From assembly GCA_015179045.1 (NCBI GenBank), contig WHUZ01000018.1, positions 496,001 to 560,000 on the forward strand: a DNA stretch of 64,000 bases. Direction: 5' to 3'. Shown in pieces: positions 1-11,390 of this stretch. Position 1 is the stretch's first letter. The number at the start of each line of letters is the position of its first letter. This DNA comes from Kalaharituber pfeilii. Its lineage: Eukaryota > Ascomycota > Pezizomycetes > Pezizales > Pezizaceae. Under the pieces are notes generated by a model that worked only from the letters and a program-made list of their open reading frames with translations, had not been told where the DNA came from and did not search any database. Both the position numbers and the translations under genes were made by a program.

Positions 1-368
1 ACTAGAACCGTAAATTCCCATCCAGCAGTGCAAAGTCCCCATTGAGTTGACGTACTCTCGATATTGGTACCTGGTTCTGCGCAATTGGATCCTAATAGCG
101 GGGGGCTAGGGAACTGTGTAAATGCATCTATCCTTGCTCCAACCTCTTCAGGTATAAGCCCACATTGTCCAGATGAGTTATTTCCGGTCACAAAGGCCTC
201 GCCAGATGAATAGAGTAGTATTGTGTGGTTCCCTCCGGCAACGATGGCCTTTGGTGGTCCTGCTGGTGGTTTTGATAGAAACAAGCATGGAGTCGGGATT
301 GAGACGTCGTCAGTGTGTGAAAGTGAGAGTTGCGAGCTGGAGTTGGAGCCAAAGGAATAGAGTGGCAT
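1..368 (-). CDS. RCC1-repeat protein, ATS1-like (partial, 5' end only)
   Basis: Read on the minus strand from an ATG at 366-368, an uninterrupted frame of about 122 codons runs off the left edge of the window. It begins MPLYSFGSNSSSQLSL and continues with IVAGGNHTILL and GEAFVTGNNSSGQCGL, which are RCC1-type blade motifs (G-x-N/D-x-S/G-Q-L/C-G). A start directly on the first blade, with no basic tail, is typical of small fungal RCC1-like proteins related to yeast ATS1, a protein linked to tRNA wobble-uridine and diphthamide modification. The family assignment is firm from the motifs. The ATS1 orthology is inference from the short N-terminus only. The C-terminal blades and any introns lie outside the window. 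It diverges from RPS16 across about 400 bp. Confidence 0.7.
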   Translation of the reverse strand, partial: MPLYSFGSNSSSQLSLSHTDDVSIPTPCLFLSKPPAGPPKAIVAGGNHTILLYSSGEAFVTGNNSSGQCGLIPEEVGARIDAFTQFPSPPLLGSNCAEPGTNIESTSTQWGLCTAGWEFTVL

Positions 369-776
369 GGGAGGCAGTATTTGATGTTTGAACGCTGCTG
401 GCAGTATGGTGGTTCGTATCAGAATACTTCATTGCTGTAAAGAGTGTGGCCAACGTCGTACCGGGTGAAGAAGCTCCGTTCCCAGATATGTGTGTATGTA
501 AACTGCTCTGATAAGTATGTAGAACAAGCTGCAGGGTCATGTAGGGGTAGCGCGTCTTGGTATTGATAGGTCTATCTTATCTGATTATCGATCTGTAGGG
601 TATACCCTAACGCTGAGTTCTTGGCCATCCCACAGTTTCGCACCGTTCTGTGCCAAATGTACACTAGATGAAAATAATTCTGTACGCCATATCGAGAAAT
701 CCGACGACGCAGTAACGAACCGTATCAGTCTCACGCCGCCGAGCCATCACAGTCACATCAATTAGCTGCTGCAAAT
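369..776. promoter_or_regulatory. Divergent upstream region of ATS1-like gene and RPS16, with a HomolD-like octamer
   Basis: This 408-bp stretch separates the two divergent start codons. CAGTCACA at 750-757 is identical to the HomolD core known from fission-yeast ribosomal protein promoters, and ACCCTA (604-609) resembles half a HomolE box. The octamer is only about 20 bp before the RPS16 ATG, closer than usual, so its role is an inference. Confidence 0.4.
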
Positions 777-1626
777 ATGTCTGCACCAACTCCCAGTGTT
801 CAATGCTTTGGCAAGAAGAAGACCGGTATGGATTAAACTTTCACCAGTTGATTGCTTTTGAAATGGGAGCAAGGGATGGGGAATCGCTAGATCTTTGGGG
901 GCTGGATTTGTCGGGAGGGATAGTGGGTCTTGAAATGAGGGATAAGCAACAAAAAAGAAGTTGATAAAGGATGCTCTAGCTGCGAGGAAGAGGGGGAACT
1001 TATGAACGTACATTTTTTTGCAGGTTTGGTACATTTTGGCTAACAATTTGGGTTATCTCCAGCCACTGCCGTCGCCCACTGCAAGGTTCGCAATATCAAT
1101 TATCATAGGAGGACCTTTGCAGCATAACTGACTTGGACAAATTAGGCGGGCCGTGGTCTGATCAAGGTGAATGGTTCTCCTCTCAACCTTGTCAAGCCAG
1201 AGATTCTGCGATTCAAAGTCTATGAGCCTCTCCTCATTGTCGGTCTCGACAAGTTCGCAAATGTCGACATCAGAGTCCGTGTGAACGGTGGTGGTCACAC
1301 ATCGCAGGTTTATGCTATCCGTCAAGGTATTTATCAACCTACTTCCTCCGTGATTGAACTCCCGCAAGTTTTCAGGAAGAGGAGGAGCACAATCAAAATT
1401 TCGCTCATTTTGAACCAATCTCTGACAAGTATCATTTCAAATAGCAATCGCAAAGTCTCTGGTAGCATACTATCAGAAGTACGTTGATGAGCACTCCAAG
1501 AACCAGCTCAAGCAAGCTCTTGTACAATACGACCGAACCCTACTGGTTGCCGACAACAGGCGCTGTGAGCCAAAGAAGTTCGGTGGTCCAGGTGCCAGAG
1601 CCAGGTACCAGAAATCTTACCGTTAA
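777..1626 (+). CDS. RPS16: 40S ribosomal protein S16 (uS9)
   Basis: The four-exon model is 777-825, 1063-1085, 1146-1326 and 1445-1626, giving 144 residues, the normal length of eukaryotic uS9. All three introns have GT-AG ends. The product starts [20 protein letters not shown], contains [20 protein letters not shown] and [13 protein letters not shown], and ends with the family tail [13 protein letters not shown], whose basic C-terminus reaches toward the P-site tRNA in the small subunit. It acts in cytosolic translation. The first intron falls after codon 16, a common place in fungal ribosomal protein genes. The reading frame is intact with no odd residues. Only the joined exons reveal the complete gene. 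Confidence 0.96.
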
Positions 1627-3336
1627 ATTGCGAAAACAAAGCCAATGGGGTTGGGGAGTGGGAGTGGGAGTGGGAGTGGGAAGGGCGCAAAAGAAAATGG
1701 GCATCTTTTGTTTTCCTTGGGCTTCGTCGGTTTCTGTCTTTCTGTTATCTATCCTAGCCATATACACCACCATTTGGCCTTTCATTTCCTCGTTCACAAC
1801 TTCCCTCTCTCGCCTACGCCGTGCACTCGTGGCGATGCCTCCGCGGATCAGTTAACTCTGCCCTACCCAGGTTGGGGATGGCGGAACCAAGTAGCAATTG
1901 TGGAGGTCATGTTGCGGAAGAGGTGGCAGGGCAGACTGGGAATTGCGTAGAGAGGCGTGCTGGCTTAACTGGTCCATGGCAAATGTTCGTTTTTTTCCCA
2001 ATTTAAACCTGTTTACAACTTGGCATTGGGGTTCGTTTTCTTCATGTTTATTTCTTACTTCTTTTCTTTTGTTCCTCAGCTGGGTTATTCCTTTTGTATC
2101 AACTGGTTTATCGGGAGCAGTTACGGTAGTAAAACAATATGATTTTGAACACGAAAAGCAAGACTATAGAGATCTTGACACATTAATTTTGTTCTTTGGA
2201 TGAGTTTGTCTATGCTTTGCAGGCTGTATTAACTATTTGTAGCAGTATTCAATGTACTTTATCTGTGTGGAACATCGAAATGCCTTAGATAGGGGCTACT
2301 TAAGATGATGTACAAACTTAATCCTATGGAGCTATTATTACATATTCTCGTACCATTGAGACGTATGACTGGTATAGGGAATTCCCTGTAAAAGAACCTA
2401 TATTACATACCCTATACTCTTCCCTTGGGTTAAGTACTTCCCAGAACAGATACATAAGTAGCAATCACACCGCACGTGATTTTCCAGGATTACTGTAGCT
2501 GTAGGTCTCAGTTTTGAACCCAATGAGCCCGCTCAGGTTCAGCCTTTCAACCTTTCTTCAACCATGAATGAGATATCCATTTTTACCCAGACGATAGCTT
2601 ACTGATTTCGGCCACTTCTACATGTCAACTTCACAGGTGTAAACAAGCGGGAATTGATGGTTCAATACATCTTGGAAAGTAGGTGGAAACCTTGGCCTGT
2701 AAGTGCAAATTCACTAAGCTCTTGCTAGCTTAGCTAAGGTTGACCGCTCTCGTTTAGCAAGGGCAAAACCCATCAGACTTGAACCGTACCCTACTATGAT
2801 ACGCCACCCGACTGAAGTTGGGAATCCGGGGCCACAGCAGCTGGGCCCTGGTGCTATCATGCACCTATACAGTAGACTGCTGGCATACCTTCTACTTAGA
2901 ACTTCGTATTGCTACTTTTCGGCCCGCTATAGTAGTCTACATTGGCAGCTAAATTGCGGCGCAATTAACTTGCAAGGGCTTGAAGTGAAATAGCAGGGGC
3001 ATGGCGGTTTTCTATATATGCATAAGCGACATGGACAGTCAACTACTGGTACTCAAAGGTGTAGACCTAGATTTTCATCCTCCTGCTCAACCGCCCTTCA
3101 TTAACCGAACTTCATTCAGGATCACTTTGGACTTCCGGAGTTCTGGAGTTTGCACTTAGGCTTTAGGACTGAGATTCTATATCAACAAGTCCTAAGCATT
3201 CACACATACATTTCTAGAGAGTAAGCACTCTATACCACTGAGCTGTATCATATATCCCCAGCAGAAACGCCGGCGCTCAAGAGTCCACATACGAAATCGA
3301 CAATACCGAATAGTTGAACCTCAAGAGCCAACAAAA
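1627..3336. other. Intergenic, with a tRNA/SINE-like box A on the minus strand
   Basis: No protein gene is supportable. Just after RPS16, at about 1649-1681, lies a short GGGAGT tandem repeat. On the minus strand at about 3207-3262 the sequence reads AGCTCAGTGGTATAGAG, a good match to the tRNA D-arm/Pol III box A, preceded by GGGGATATA; no pairing anticodon or T-arm follows, so this is not a functional tRNA but could be the head of a decayed SINE. Confidence 0.3.
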
Positions 3337-4610
3337 ATGGCCGTGACGAAGCCAATTGAGATCCTAACTTATGGCGGTGGTGGTATGTGCAGCTCCTCCA
3401 GTTTATCGTCCAGTTGATTTTGAATTACCGGTATACACCAATGACTAACAATTCTCCGGTATCAAGCTGTTGGCGCTATATATTCCTGGATGATATCTCG
3501 CGGAAACCATTCCCCTGTCCGGATTACCATCGTCTGCCGCTCCAACTATTCTACCATTGCAACTTCAGGCTTTGAGATTTCTAGTGACCTTTTCGGCCCC
3601 TCTCACTACCGCCCTGACTTCGTTGTCCCTGGTGGTCCAGAATGCGCCTCTGCAATTGCAAACCTTCGCGGTGGCCCTGTGGAATTTGACTATATCCTCA
3701 TCTCAACCAAGGTATCCAATGGAAAAGTCGATATTCCACCTTCTCTCGTCACTGCTGGCAAAACCACCATTCTACTTTTCCAGAACGGAGTTGGCATTGA
3801 AGAGCCGTATGTCAAAGCCTTTCCGCATAACACCATCATTAGTGCAGTTCTGTACATATCCTGTGCGCAGCCGTCACCAGGAAAGCTGGAACATGTAGGG
3901 GCGATCAACTACGTCAATATGGGCATATACCCAGTTCCCCCACCAGGCTCACCTCTTGATGAAAAACTGGAGCTCATTGCCGCGTTGTTGGAGTCTGGCG
4001 GGTGCACCGCTACGCCTGTGGCCAACATCTTGTCCGACCGCTGGCTCAAAACTGTCTGGAATGGGTGCTGGAATATCCTTTGTGTGTTGTCGGGCGTTGA
4101 TACACATGCCTTCCTTGCGATTCCTGAGTCGCGGGATGTCATCCGCAAATTGACTACGGAGCTTGTAAACGTCTCCCGCAGAGTGCTTGACGTTGTAGAT
4201 GGGAACGGGAAAGTGAAAGAAGGGCTCCCGGAGGACTTGGTAGAGACCTGGGGGATATAGAGCCTCGAGTGCAAATGAATATTACGATGGCAGAGGAAGC
4301 GGTGCGGATTACACCATCGATGCTGCAGGACGCCAGGAAGGGAAAGGAGATGGAGGTGGAGACGCTTTGTGGGGAAGTATTGAGGCAGGCAGGGAAGTTG
4401 GGAGTGGACGTGCCAGTTTTGAGGTAAGCATTCTGTTGACCCCCTTCCCATCGCTAGCCTCGTCCCGAGCTATGGCCCATGTGACCAGTTGCCGCGAAGT
4501 GAGTACAGTTTTTGACGTGGCAAGAGTTCTGATTGTTTGTATCTCGAGATAGTGCTCTATATCCAATCTTGTTGGCGATGAATTCAAGATTTACGAGTTC
4601 GAAGATATAA
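3337..4610 (+). CDS. Ketopantoate reductase-like protein (ApbA/PanE family), with an apparent 1-bp frame break
   Basis: The exons are 3337-3382, 3467-4423 and 4553-4610, about 353 residues if the frame break is bridged. Joining exons 1 and 2 gives the N-terminal Rossmann motif TYGGGAVGAIY. Further in are DYILISTK, ILLFQNGVGIEE and the C-terminal domain segment ITPSMLQDARKGKEMEVETL, all typical of the NADPH-dependent family that reduces 2-dehydropantoate to pantoate for coenzyme A synthesis. Fungi carry several paralogues, so the substrate is not certain. The frame stops at 4258-4260 just after ...DLVETWGI, while the conserved C-terminal half continues one frame over from about 4254. One extra G in the GGGG run at 4251-4254 would restore the frame. 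This looks like a sequence error, although a real recent mutation is possible. The last exon, ending TSSKI, is less certain. Confidence 0.75.
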
Positions 4611-7529
4611 TCCCTACCTGACGCCCATAATTACCTCAGCGTCTCAATGTTCTTTTGTTGTTGGATTCAGATATCCGGTATAGAAGTACCCGCGTTCAGA
4701 GAACGTAAAATACTACCTATCCGGGGCTAAGATATGATGGGTATGCAATGAAGCAAAACATCAGTATGTATTCTGTGAAGTGTAGCAAAATACAATCATC
4801 ATACATTTAGGTACATACAGAGCTGGTGCAGAATGAGGCTCTGTCTATATGCAACGACGATCAAGAAGCAGGCATATACACACTGAAACTTTCAATTCCC
4901 AACGCCCCGCATTTAGTAAATCTACTTAGCTCGTGTCTGGTGGAGATGACCTGTATCTGAAGAAATCAAATTCGTAGATAGAGTCTCCTAGAAGCTCAAT
5001 GAGGATCCAATCGACACAATGACCACTAGCATTGTTGTTTCCTTGAAATCATACACCGTCCCCCCCCTCTATGACACCACAGTACCCCAATTACTGCTCT
5101 GAGTAACACAGTCGCATTAATGCCACTGTGAAACAAGCCCCAACCCACGATCTTAATATCTTTTCTTCTGAATTCATCAGCTTCTTCCTACGCTTTTTCC
5201 TGGTTGGTTGAGGGCGCTCTCTTGGCGCTGTAGTAGCGGGTTGCGGCAGTATAGACATGAACCTCTAGTCTATTCCTTCATAGCTCCTGGAAGTGGACTT
5301 TAATTCCCATTATGACATTGGTGGCTCTGGCACCCAGTGCAACCAGACAAGGCAACCTTAAGTGCTCTTATTTCCTCAATAGCTCTATTGTGGCGTGAAA
5401 TGTGGGTTCAACATCCACTCTCCTCCTCCTACCTCTCTTTCGCCCACAGCTCAAAAATCCCTTGCTGATCACCCTACATGTCATTCTTGCTCTCGCTGCC
5501 TTCCAATTCGTCCATTGCGGCGCACCTTGCTAACCTGCTTATAGCTGCGTATAGGGTCAACAAGTCTGGATGTGGCAGTGGTTACCCAATCCAATCTGGT
5601 GTTAAAATTGTGATCTCATCTTCTACAAAGATCTTGATCATCTTTCTCCGCTAGAGGTTTTTGAGCTAGGGTGCAACCCAAGAGGCACCGTAACGGGGAA
5701 GCCGAACTTGTAGTTTGTAGGTGCAACTTACTCGAGGTCACTAGACATGTAGTCTCTAATAAAAAGCCACGGTCAAAGAATTGTGCTGATTGAATGTCAG
5801 TGTAATAGGATTCATTAACTTGTTGATTAGTAGATGGTTGGTGATTTGAGTTCCACTCTAAGAGATAATCTTGTAGTCGGGTAAACACGTGTGCAAATCG
5901 CAACTTAGGATTTAGTTCGAGACGGAATGACGTTACTAGAGCTCGATCCAGCAGGCGGGGGAGTTTGCTACTATACGTGATGTGAGCCGCAGGCAGCGCA
6001 AGACAGGACATATGTACAATTCCCTTAAATCAGATAGGCATGCATGGAATACTATCGTGTGAGTTCTGGTAGGTCACATCTAGGTCCACGAGGAGGGGAA
6101 AAATCATAAGACGTACGTGCACCTTATGTTCAAATCGGGAATCTCATAGAGCAAGATCGCTGTCCGGCCATTTTTATGTGTCACCTGACCCTCCCGGTCA
6201 TGCCAATAGAGCTGTTTTGCGGTACTGCCATGAGGGTAACCCTCTCTCCTGAAGAATTCCCAATATACGTGGCTACGTAGCAAATTTATGCATCAATCAA
6301 AATCGCTCAGGTGGATACTCTCACTCTTGTAGGATTTGAGAAAAGACTTAAAATGACAGTGGTCTCTCGAGGGTCTCACCATGTCTAGTAACAAATTGCA
6401 CGTATGTACTAGCTACTGTCATCTATCGGCACCAAAGGCGTGGTAACCTTCGACACTACGCTGAGAGAATATTTGTGGCGTCAGTGATCATAGGCCATTT
6501 CCAGCAGCGATACCACCGTGGAATTCCTGATGGACATCATAAGGGATAGAAAGGGGAAAATGCTTCTGGTCATTTACTACTACCCGATCACAGCTAAGTT
6601 AGGCAGGACAGAAATTGGGAATGTGCCTCTTACCATGGCCAGAAATTTTCCTAGATATCAATTGATTACCTTATGAGAGGAGATGACAATTTATCGGAGA
6701 TACCGACAATTTAACCAATTTGGATTGCTGTTATAGTGGTTGCAATGTCGGAGCTGGTGTTTGAGAGGGCAAAATCTCCCAGGTCTTGAGAGCTTATGAG
6801 AACAGCTGAAAAGCTAGTCTCGTAGACCCTAGTCTCGTAGACCAGGTGAAAAGCATCTCTTGATAATGAAGGCTTATGGACTACTTACCTTTAGGGGAAG
6901 CCAACAAAGTGCCAAGAGTCCGAGATAGGTATAGTCTAGCTTCTCAAATCAAGTACAGTAATTGCAACCTCACTCAATATCAAGGGATTTTAATCTGGAC
7001 ACGTAGGATCCAAAAACAGAATTACAACACAGCAAGCGATTTCCTAAATTAAGGCAGCCGTCTTTTGGGTATGTGGGGTTTGCGGTGTGCTTACCCACCA
7101 AAGGGCTATCTAAAGTTAAAAATGTATGGCGGAGCGGGCAGGATGCCTCAGTCTATGGCCGTAGACGCCTGTAGTATTGCAGTACTACCCTATAGCCAGT
7201 CTCGAGCCCCTATAGCGGTGTGCGGTAGGGAAGAACATAATGTAGATAATATGGAAAAAAGAAAGTGTCATAAGATTGACTAAGATACTCTATTGAAAAT
7301 GAGAAACCCTAACAGCGGTGCCCCCAATTAATAAATCAAACTTCCGGCATTTCAATACCACCGTGAAAACTTTAACTGCAGTCTGTTCTCGTACCCAGCC
7401 TAAAGAGACCGGTTGCCAAGCCGAGTATTAAAATTCTGCAACCAGTCTGTTGCGGCCGGAGGCCGGAAATAATAGTCTGGGCACGAGAACAACTGGAGTC
7501 CGTGAACAACCATTTACGAGTCAAACAAG
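4611..7529. other. Long intergenic region, no gene recognised
   Basis: About 2.9 kb between the convergent ApbA and SNF2 genes. The longest open frame (131 codons, minus, 5616-6011) has no recognisable motif or coding character. A short direct duplication of GTCTCGTAGACC occurs near 6817-6843. Nothing else stands out. Confidence 0.5.
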
Positions 7530-10500
7530 TCATGGTGACCCTAAACCGAAGGTCAGCTGGGTAGCTTTTTCAGTGGGGCAAAGAAATACCGTCAAATAGG
7601 CAAGCAAAGCATCTTTAGATATTGCCTTGTCCTCAAGGGTATAATTAATCAAATCAAGTTTGCGTCGTTGATAGGAATGAATGGACTTTGAGAAACTTCT
7701 TAGATATTGATGTAAATAGTCAATTATAAGGAATACAATACCTCCTCAATAGTGTCCTTCATGACATAACGTATGGTTACAACATCTTGATCCTGTCCTA
7801 TTCTATGGACACGGTCCAAGGCCTGACATTCCACCATTGGATTCCATTGTGGCTCCATGATATGTACCCGCGAAGCCGCTGTTAAAGTCAAGCTTCAAAA
7901 TTTCAACCTTTTGTCCAGATAAGGAAATGAGCAAGTTGGATAAGTTCATGCTTACCCAGTACATCCGGAATTAATTGAAATAAGGAACACACTGGCATCT
8001 GATCCATTTTGGAAGGCATCAATAATCGCGCCTCGCTGGTTGGAACTGGTTTTGCCATCCAAACGAAGGTACTGTATTCCTTCAGCCTTGAGGGCCAACT
8101 CGATAACATCCAGCATAGTTGTCCAGCAGGAAAATACAACACTGTATAGTGTCAGGATCAAGCCAGTGGCCAAGAATAGATGAGCGGCTTGAATCACCTC
8201 TTGATTGGATGTTCAGCGAGTTTACTCTCGAACTCAGTTTGCAGGAGGCGCTCAATGAGCAGTTTGACCTTGGTAGAGGTGTTCCGAGGATTCAAAAGCT
8301 CATGCTCATCCGAGGGTTCTTGCAGGGTATCAGATTCAGGTATATCAAGTTCAGGCGCGGCTTGCACTGTGTTAGATTTTGGTTCACTGGCATGACAATA
8401 ACATAGGGACTGGTACCAAGATCTCCCCCAGTGACCGTATCAGTCCACTCCTGTGCCTGAGCTGGATGTCCTTTCCAGTTCATATAGAGCTCCAGTCGAT
8501 GGCTGAAATCTTTTGGAAGTAAAGCTTTATGATTACAGATCTGTCGCAACCGAAGAATAATTCCGAGGGATGTTGCATTTGGTAAACCAAGCTTCAACAG
8601 TTTGATTGAGACTTCTTTGCATGTCTCATAGAAATGCCGCTCTGATGGAGTGAAACACCCGTAACAAATCTGGTCGGTTCGGGGAGCGAGATTGAGGTGA
8701 ACCTTCTTCTTCGTTCGCCGTAATACAGTTGCGTTCAGTAACAGCCGGAGTTTTTCACGCGCCTCTCGTGCATTCTGGCCTTCTGGCTTTCGCACATCTA
8801 AAGGCTTGGCAATGTGTCTACTAAAAACACGTGGATCATCAAATGGAGCAACTCTCAAGAACTGATATAAAATCCCAAGGTCTTCGATCTTATTCTGGAT
8901 TGGGGTACCAGTTAGACACCAGCGTCTTTGCGATTGCAATGTACAGATAGCATTCATCTTTTTGGTTGATTTTGAGCCAATTTTATGCGCTAGGCGATAG
9001 TGAGAGGTAAGTGAAGTTACCCTTAAAGGAATGAATCTATATAACCTATGCACGTACCTTCGTCCAGGATGATACGGAACCAATTGACCCTGCTAAAGGT
9101 CTGTTGTGAAAACTGACGATTACTGTCAAGGACTATCTCGTTCCGCAAGGTATCATAGCTGATAAGGACTATATCAAAGGTCGCTAAATCTCTGACATTA
9201 GTATGTTTGTTTGGCCCATGGAAGCTGTACACATGAAGCGCTTGTGGCTCGAAATGACTATGGTGATATACATTAGTTAGAGTAGAGGAAATGACATGAG
9301 AACGGTTAAACATACGTCCTGATTTGACTTTCCCATTCGTGGCGCACTATTTTGTCCGTTGATTAGATTCTGCTTTTGTCCACGGATTTGGAACGAAAGT
9401 TTCTTACAAACTGCCGGAAACACGATTAGAGTTGTCTTTGCATGGCTCGGTTGCGTTTCAGCACTTGCGCGCTCGCCAAATATTACTGCTTCCTCACGTG
9501 TGCTAGCTATCAAAGCTAGGGCTGTCAAAGTCTTTCCCAGACCCATCTCATCTGCTACGATACCTCCATGACAGAGTCTGGGACTTGACATTATTTCGTT
9601 CGTTATAAGGTTCTGATATCTAATTCACCGAAATTTTAGAATCAGTAACGTCACAGGACCAAAATAAGAGCAATGACGTATAGATTATACAATATTTCCC
9701 TAGATTTATCCTGCTGAGGAGCAGGTACCCATAAAGATAACCATTTCTGCGTAAAATATCCTTCTGAAAGTTGATATCTCTCCTTTCGCAGCATATAGTA
9801 CAATGCTTCCTTTTGATGTCTAGGTTCATTAGCTCGTTCCAGCACTTCTTAAAAGTGATGAATTACTTTGGCACTTACGGTAGTAGGCTTGTGCGAAGCT
9901 GAGGTGGCGCCGTCATTGGTAGTAAATCAATTTCATCCAATTGATCGACAATGGAAGCAACAAAATTTGGACTGGTATTCTGTAAAGTAACGAGTTCCGC
10001 GCCGCTTGCGGGCGTGTTTGTAGTGCCTGTGCTAATTGAAACCTCGAATTGCATTTGTTCTGCTTCATCCTCTCCTGGCATATATAGGTACTGAGGATTT
10101 TTGTATCTCAATGACTTCTTATAATGTTTTGGTTCTTGAAGATAAAGTCTGCACTGACCGAGTAACTTTCCTACCTCGATAGATGTACTTTCAATACCAT
10201 ACACGATAATGAACACTGGAAATGTATTCTCAGTCATAGAGTCAAGTGTGTGGTCTGTTTCAGAGGGGATAAAGGCTTCAAGGTTAATTGCCGGAAACTC
10301 GCTTTGCAGGCGTTGAATACCTTTGGAAGAATGGGGATCTAGAACTCCAAGGTACTGCCGGCGCTTGTCCAATATGACAATCATAGGTCCTGCTACTTCA
10401 AGTTGAACTGATATGATTCCGCTAAAGCGTTCTGTTGAGATCTTGACTTTGGACGTCGTGCTGTAGGTGAGCGTCGGTTCCCGCAGCTGTCAGGTCGATA

Positions 10501-11137
10501 AGCAAATGTTATAACACATCAAAGGAATTTACATGCCATTCCGAAACAGATTTGCGTATTTGAGATAGGGCTCATGAGGCCTGTTGAAGTGGTTACTGAC
10601 GAGGACGTTTCTAACGCCTGAAAATCTACAGAACGCTGTCAATAAACCAAAAGTATCAATAGAGGTATGTGAGTTACCTAGCGAAAGCTCTGCTGCAGCG
10701 GACTCTGGAATTGTATCTGGACAATCGAGATCCATCGGCCCAGGCTCGCCATTATTATGGTAGGAGGTTTCTAGGTCCAGCTTGATCAGAGGGCATTGTA
10801 TAGTTATATCATCTAGACCTTTTTGCGTATGCAAAATACTATTACCACCTTCGAATTCACCTTGTGCAAGCCTTTGCGGTTTGTCGGGATTGATGGGCAG
10901 TAGCCATCGACCTAGTTCTTGCTGTCCCTCGGAATTATCCGGGACTCTGTGCAAAAATCCGCCCATGCCCTGTGTAGGTAATGGGAAGAAAGTGTTGCTG
11001 CAACTATCCGAGGAGTGAAGCCTATTTTTTTTCAAGGCGCGGGCCGCGGAGCTTGTGTCTCCATCGTGATTGTAGTTCTCCTCTAGTTGACGTTTTGGAC
11101 TTCTTGCACGAAATATGGTACTTGGCTGGACTGACAT
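7530..11137 (-). CDS. SNF2-family DNA-dependent ATPase/helicase (RAD5/HLTF-like, no RING finger)
   Basis: A multi-exon gene on the minus strand. Order of parts: a 150-residue low-complexity N-terminus; a segment resembling the region before the ATPase in fungal HLTF-type proteins (near 10400); the SNF2 ATPase with Walker A GGIVADEMGLGKT (about 9525-9565), ILDEAH split by an intron after DE (9062-9066), and LTGTPIQN (near 8900); then a helicase C-terminal half with VFSCWTTMLDVIE, AASRVHIMEPQWNP and DRVHRIGQ (near 7810). The last exon ends at TGA 7530-7532. Such proteins remodel nucleoprotein or assist post-replication repair. Between the lobes, where RAD5/HLTF carry a RING finger, no Cys/His cluster is visible, so ubiquitin ligase activity is not supported. 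One intron near 10535 appears to use a GC donor (ATG|GCATGT), and exon borders in the N-terminal third are provisional. It diverges from the STAND gene at 11391. Confidence 0.85.
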
Positions 11138-11390
11138 TTTTGCGACCTTTGATCCTGATATTCACCACATAATCTGTAGAGTTTCGTAGTGTGAAGGACA
11201 ACACTACAGTAGATGTTTCAGCTGGACAACATCAGGACACCAATCATGAAACCCTGCTTTACGCTCACCACACCAACAGCATCGGTGCCTCTGTTACCCA
11301 CTTAGCATTGATTGAAGCAACGCCAGTTGCAGGAAGCCAGCACTTACACATAACTTGAATCTGTGCTAGAAGTGTCCACTCCATCCCACA

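Noticed and set aside
5616..6011. 131-codon minus-strand frame as a gene
   Set aside because: It has no motif, poor composition and no supporting splice structure.
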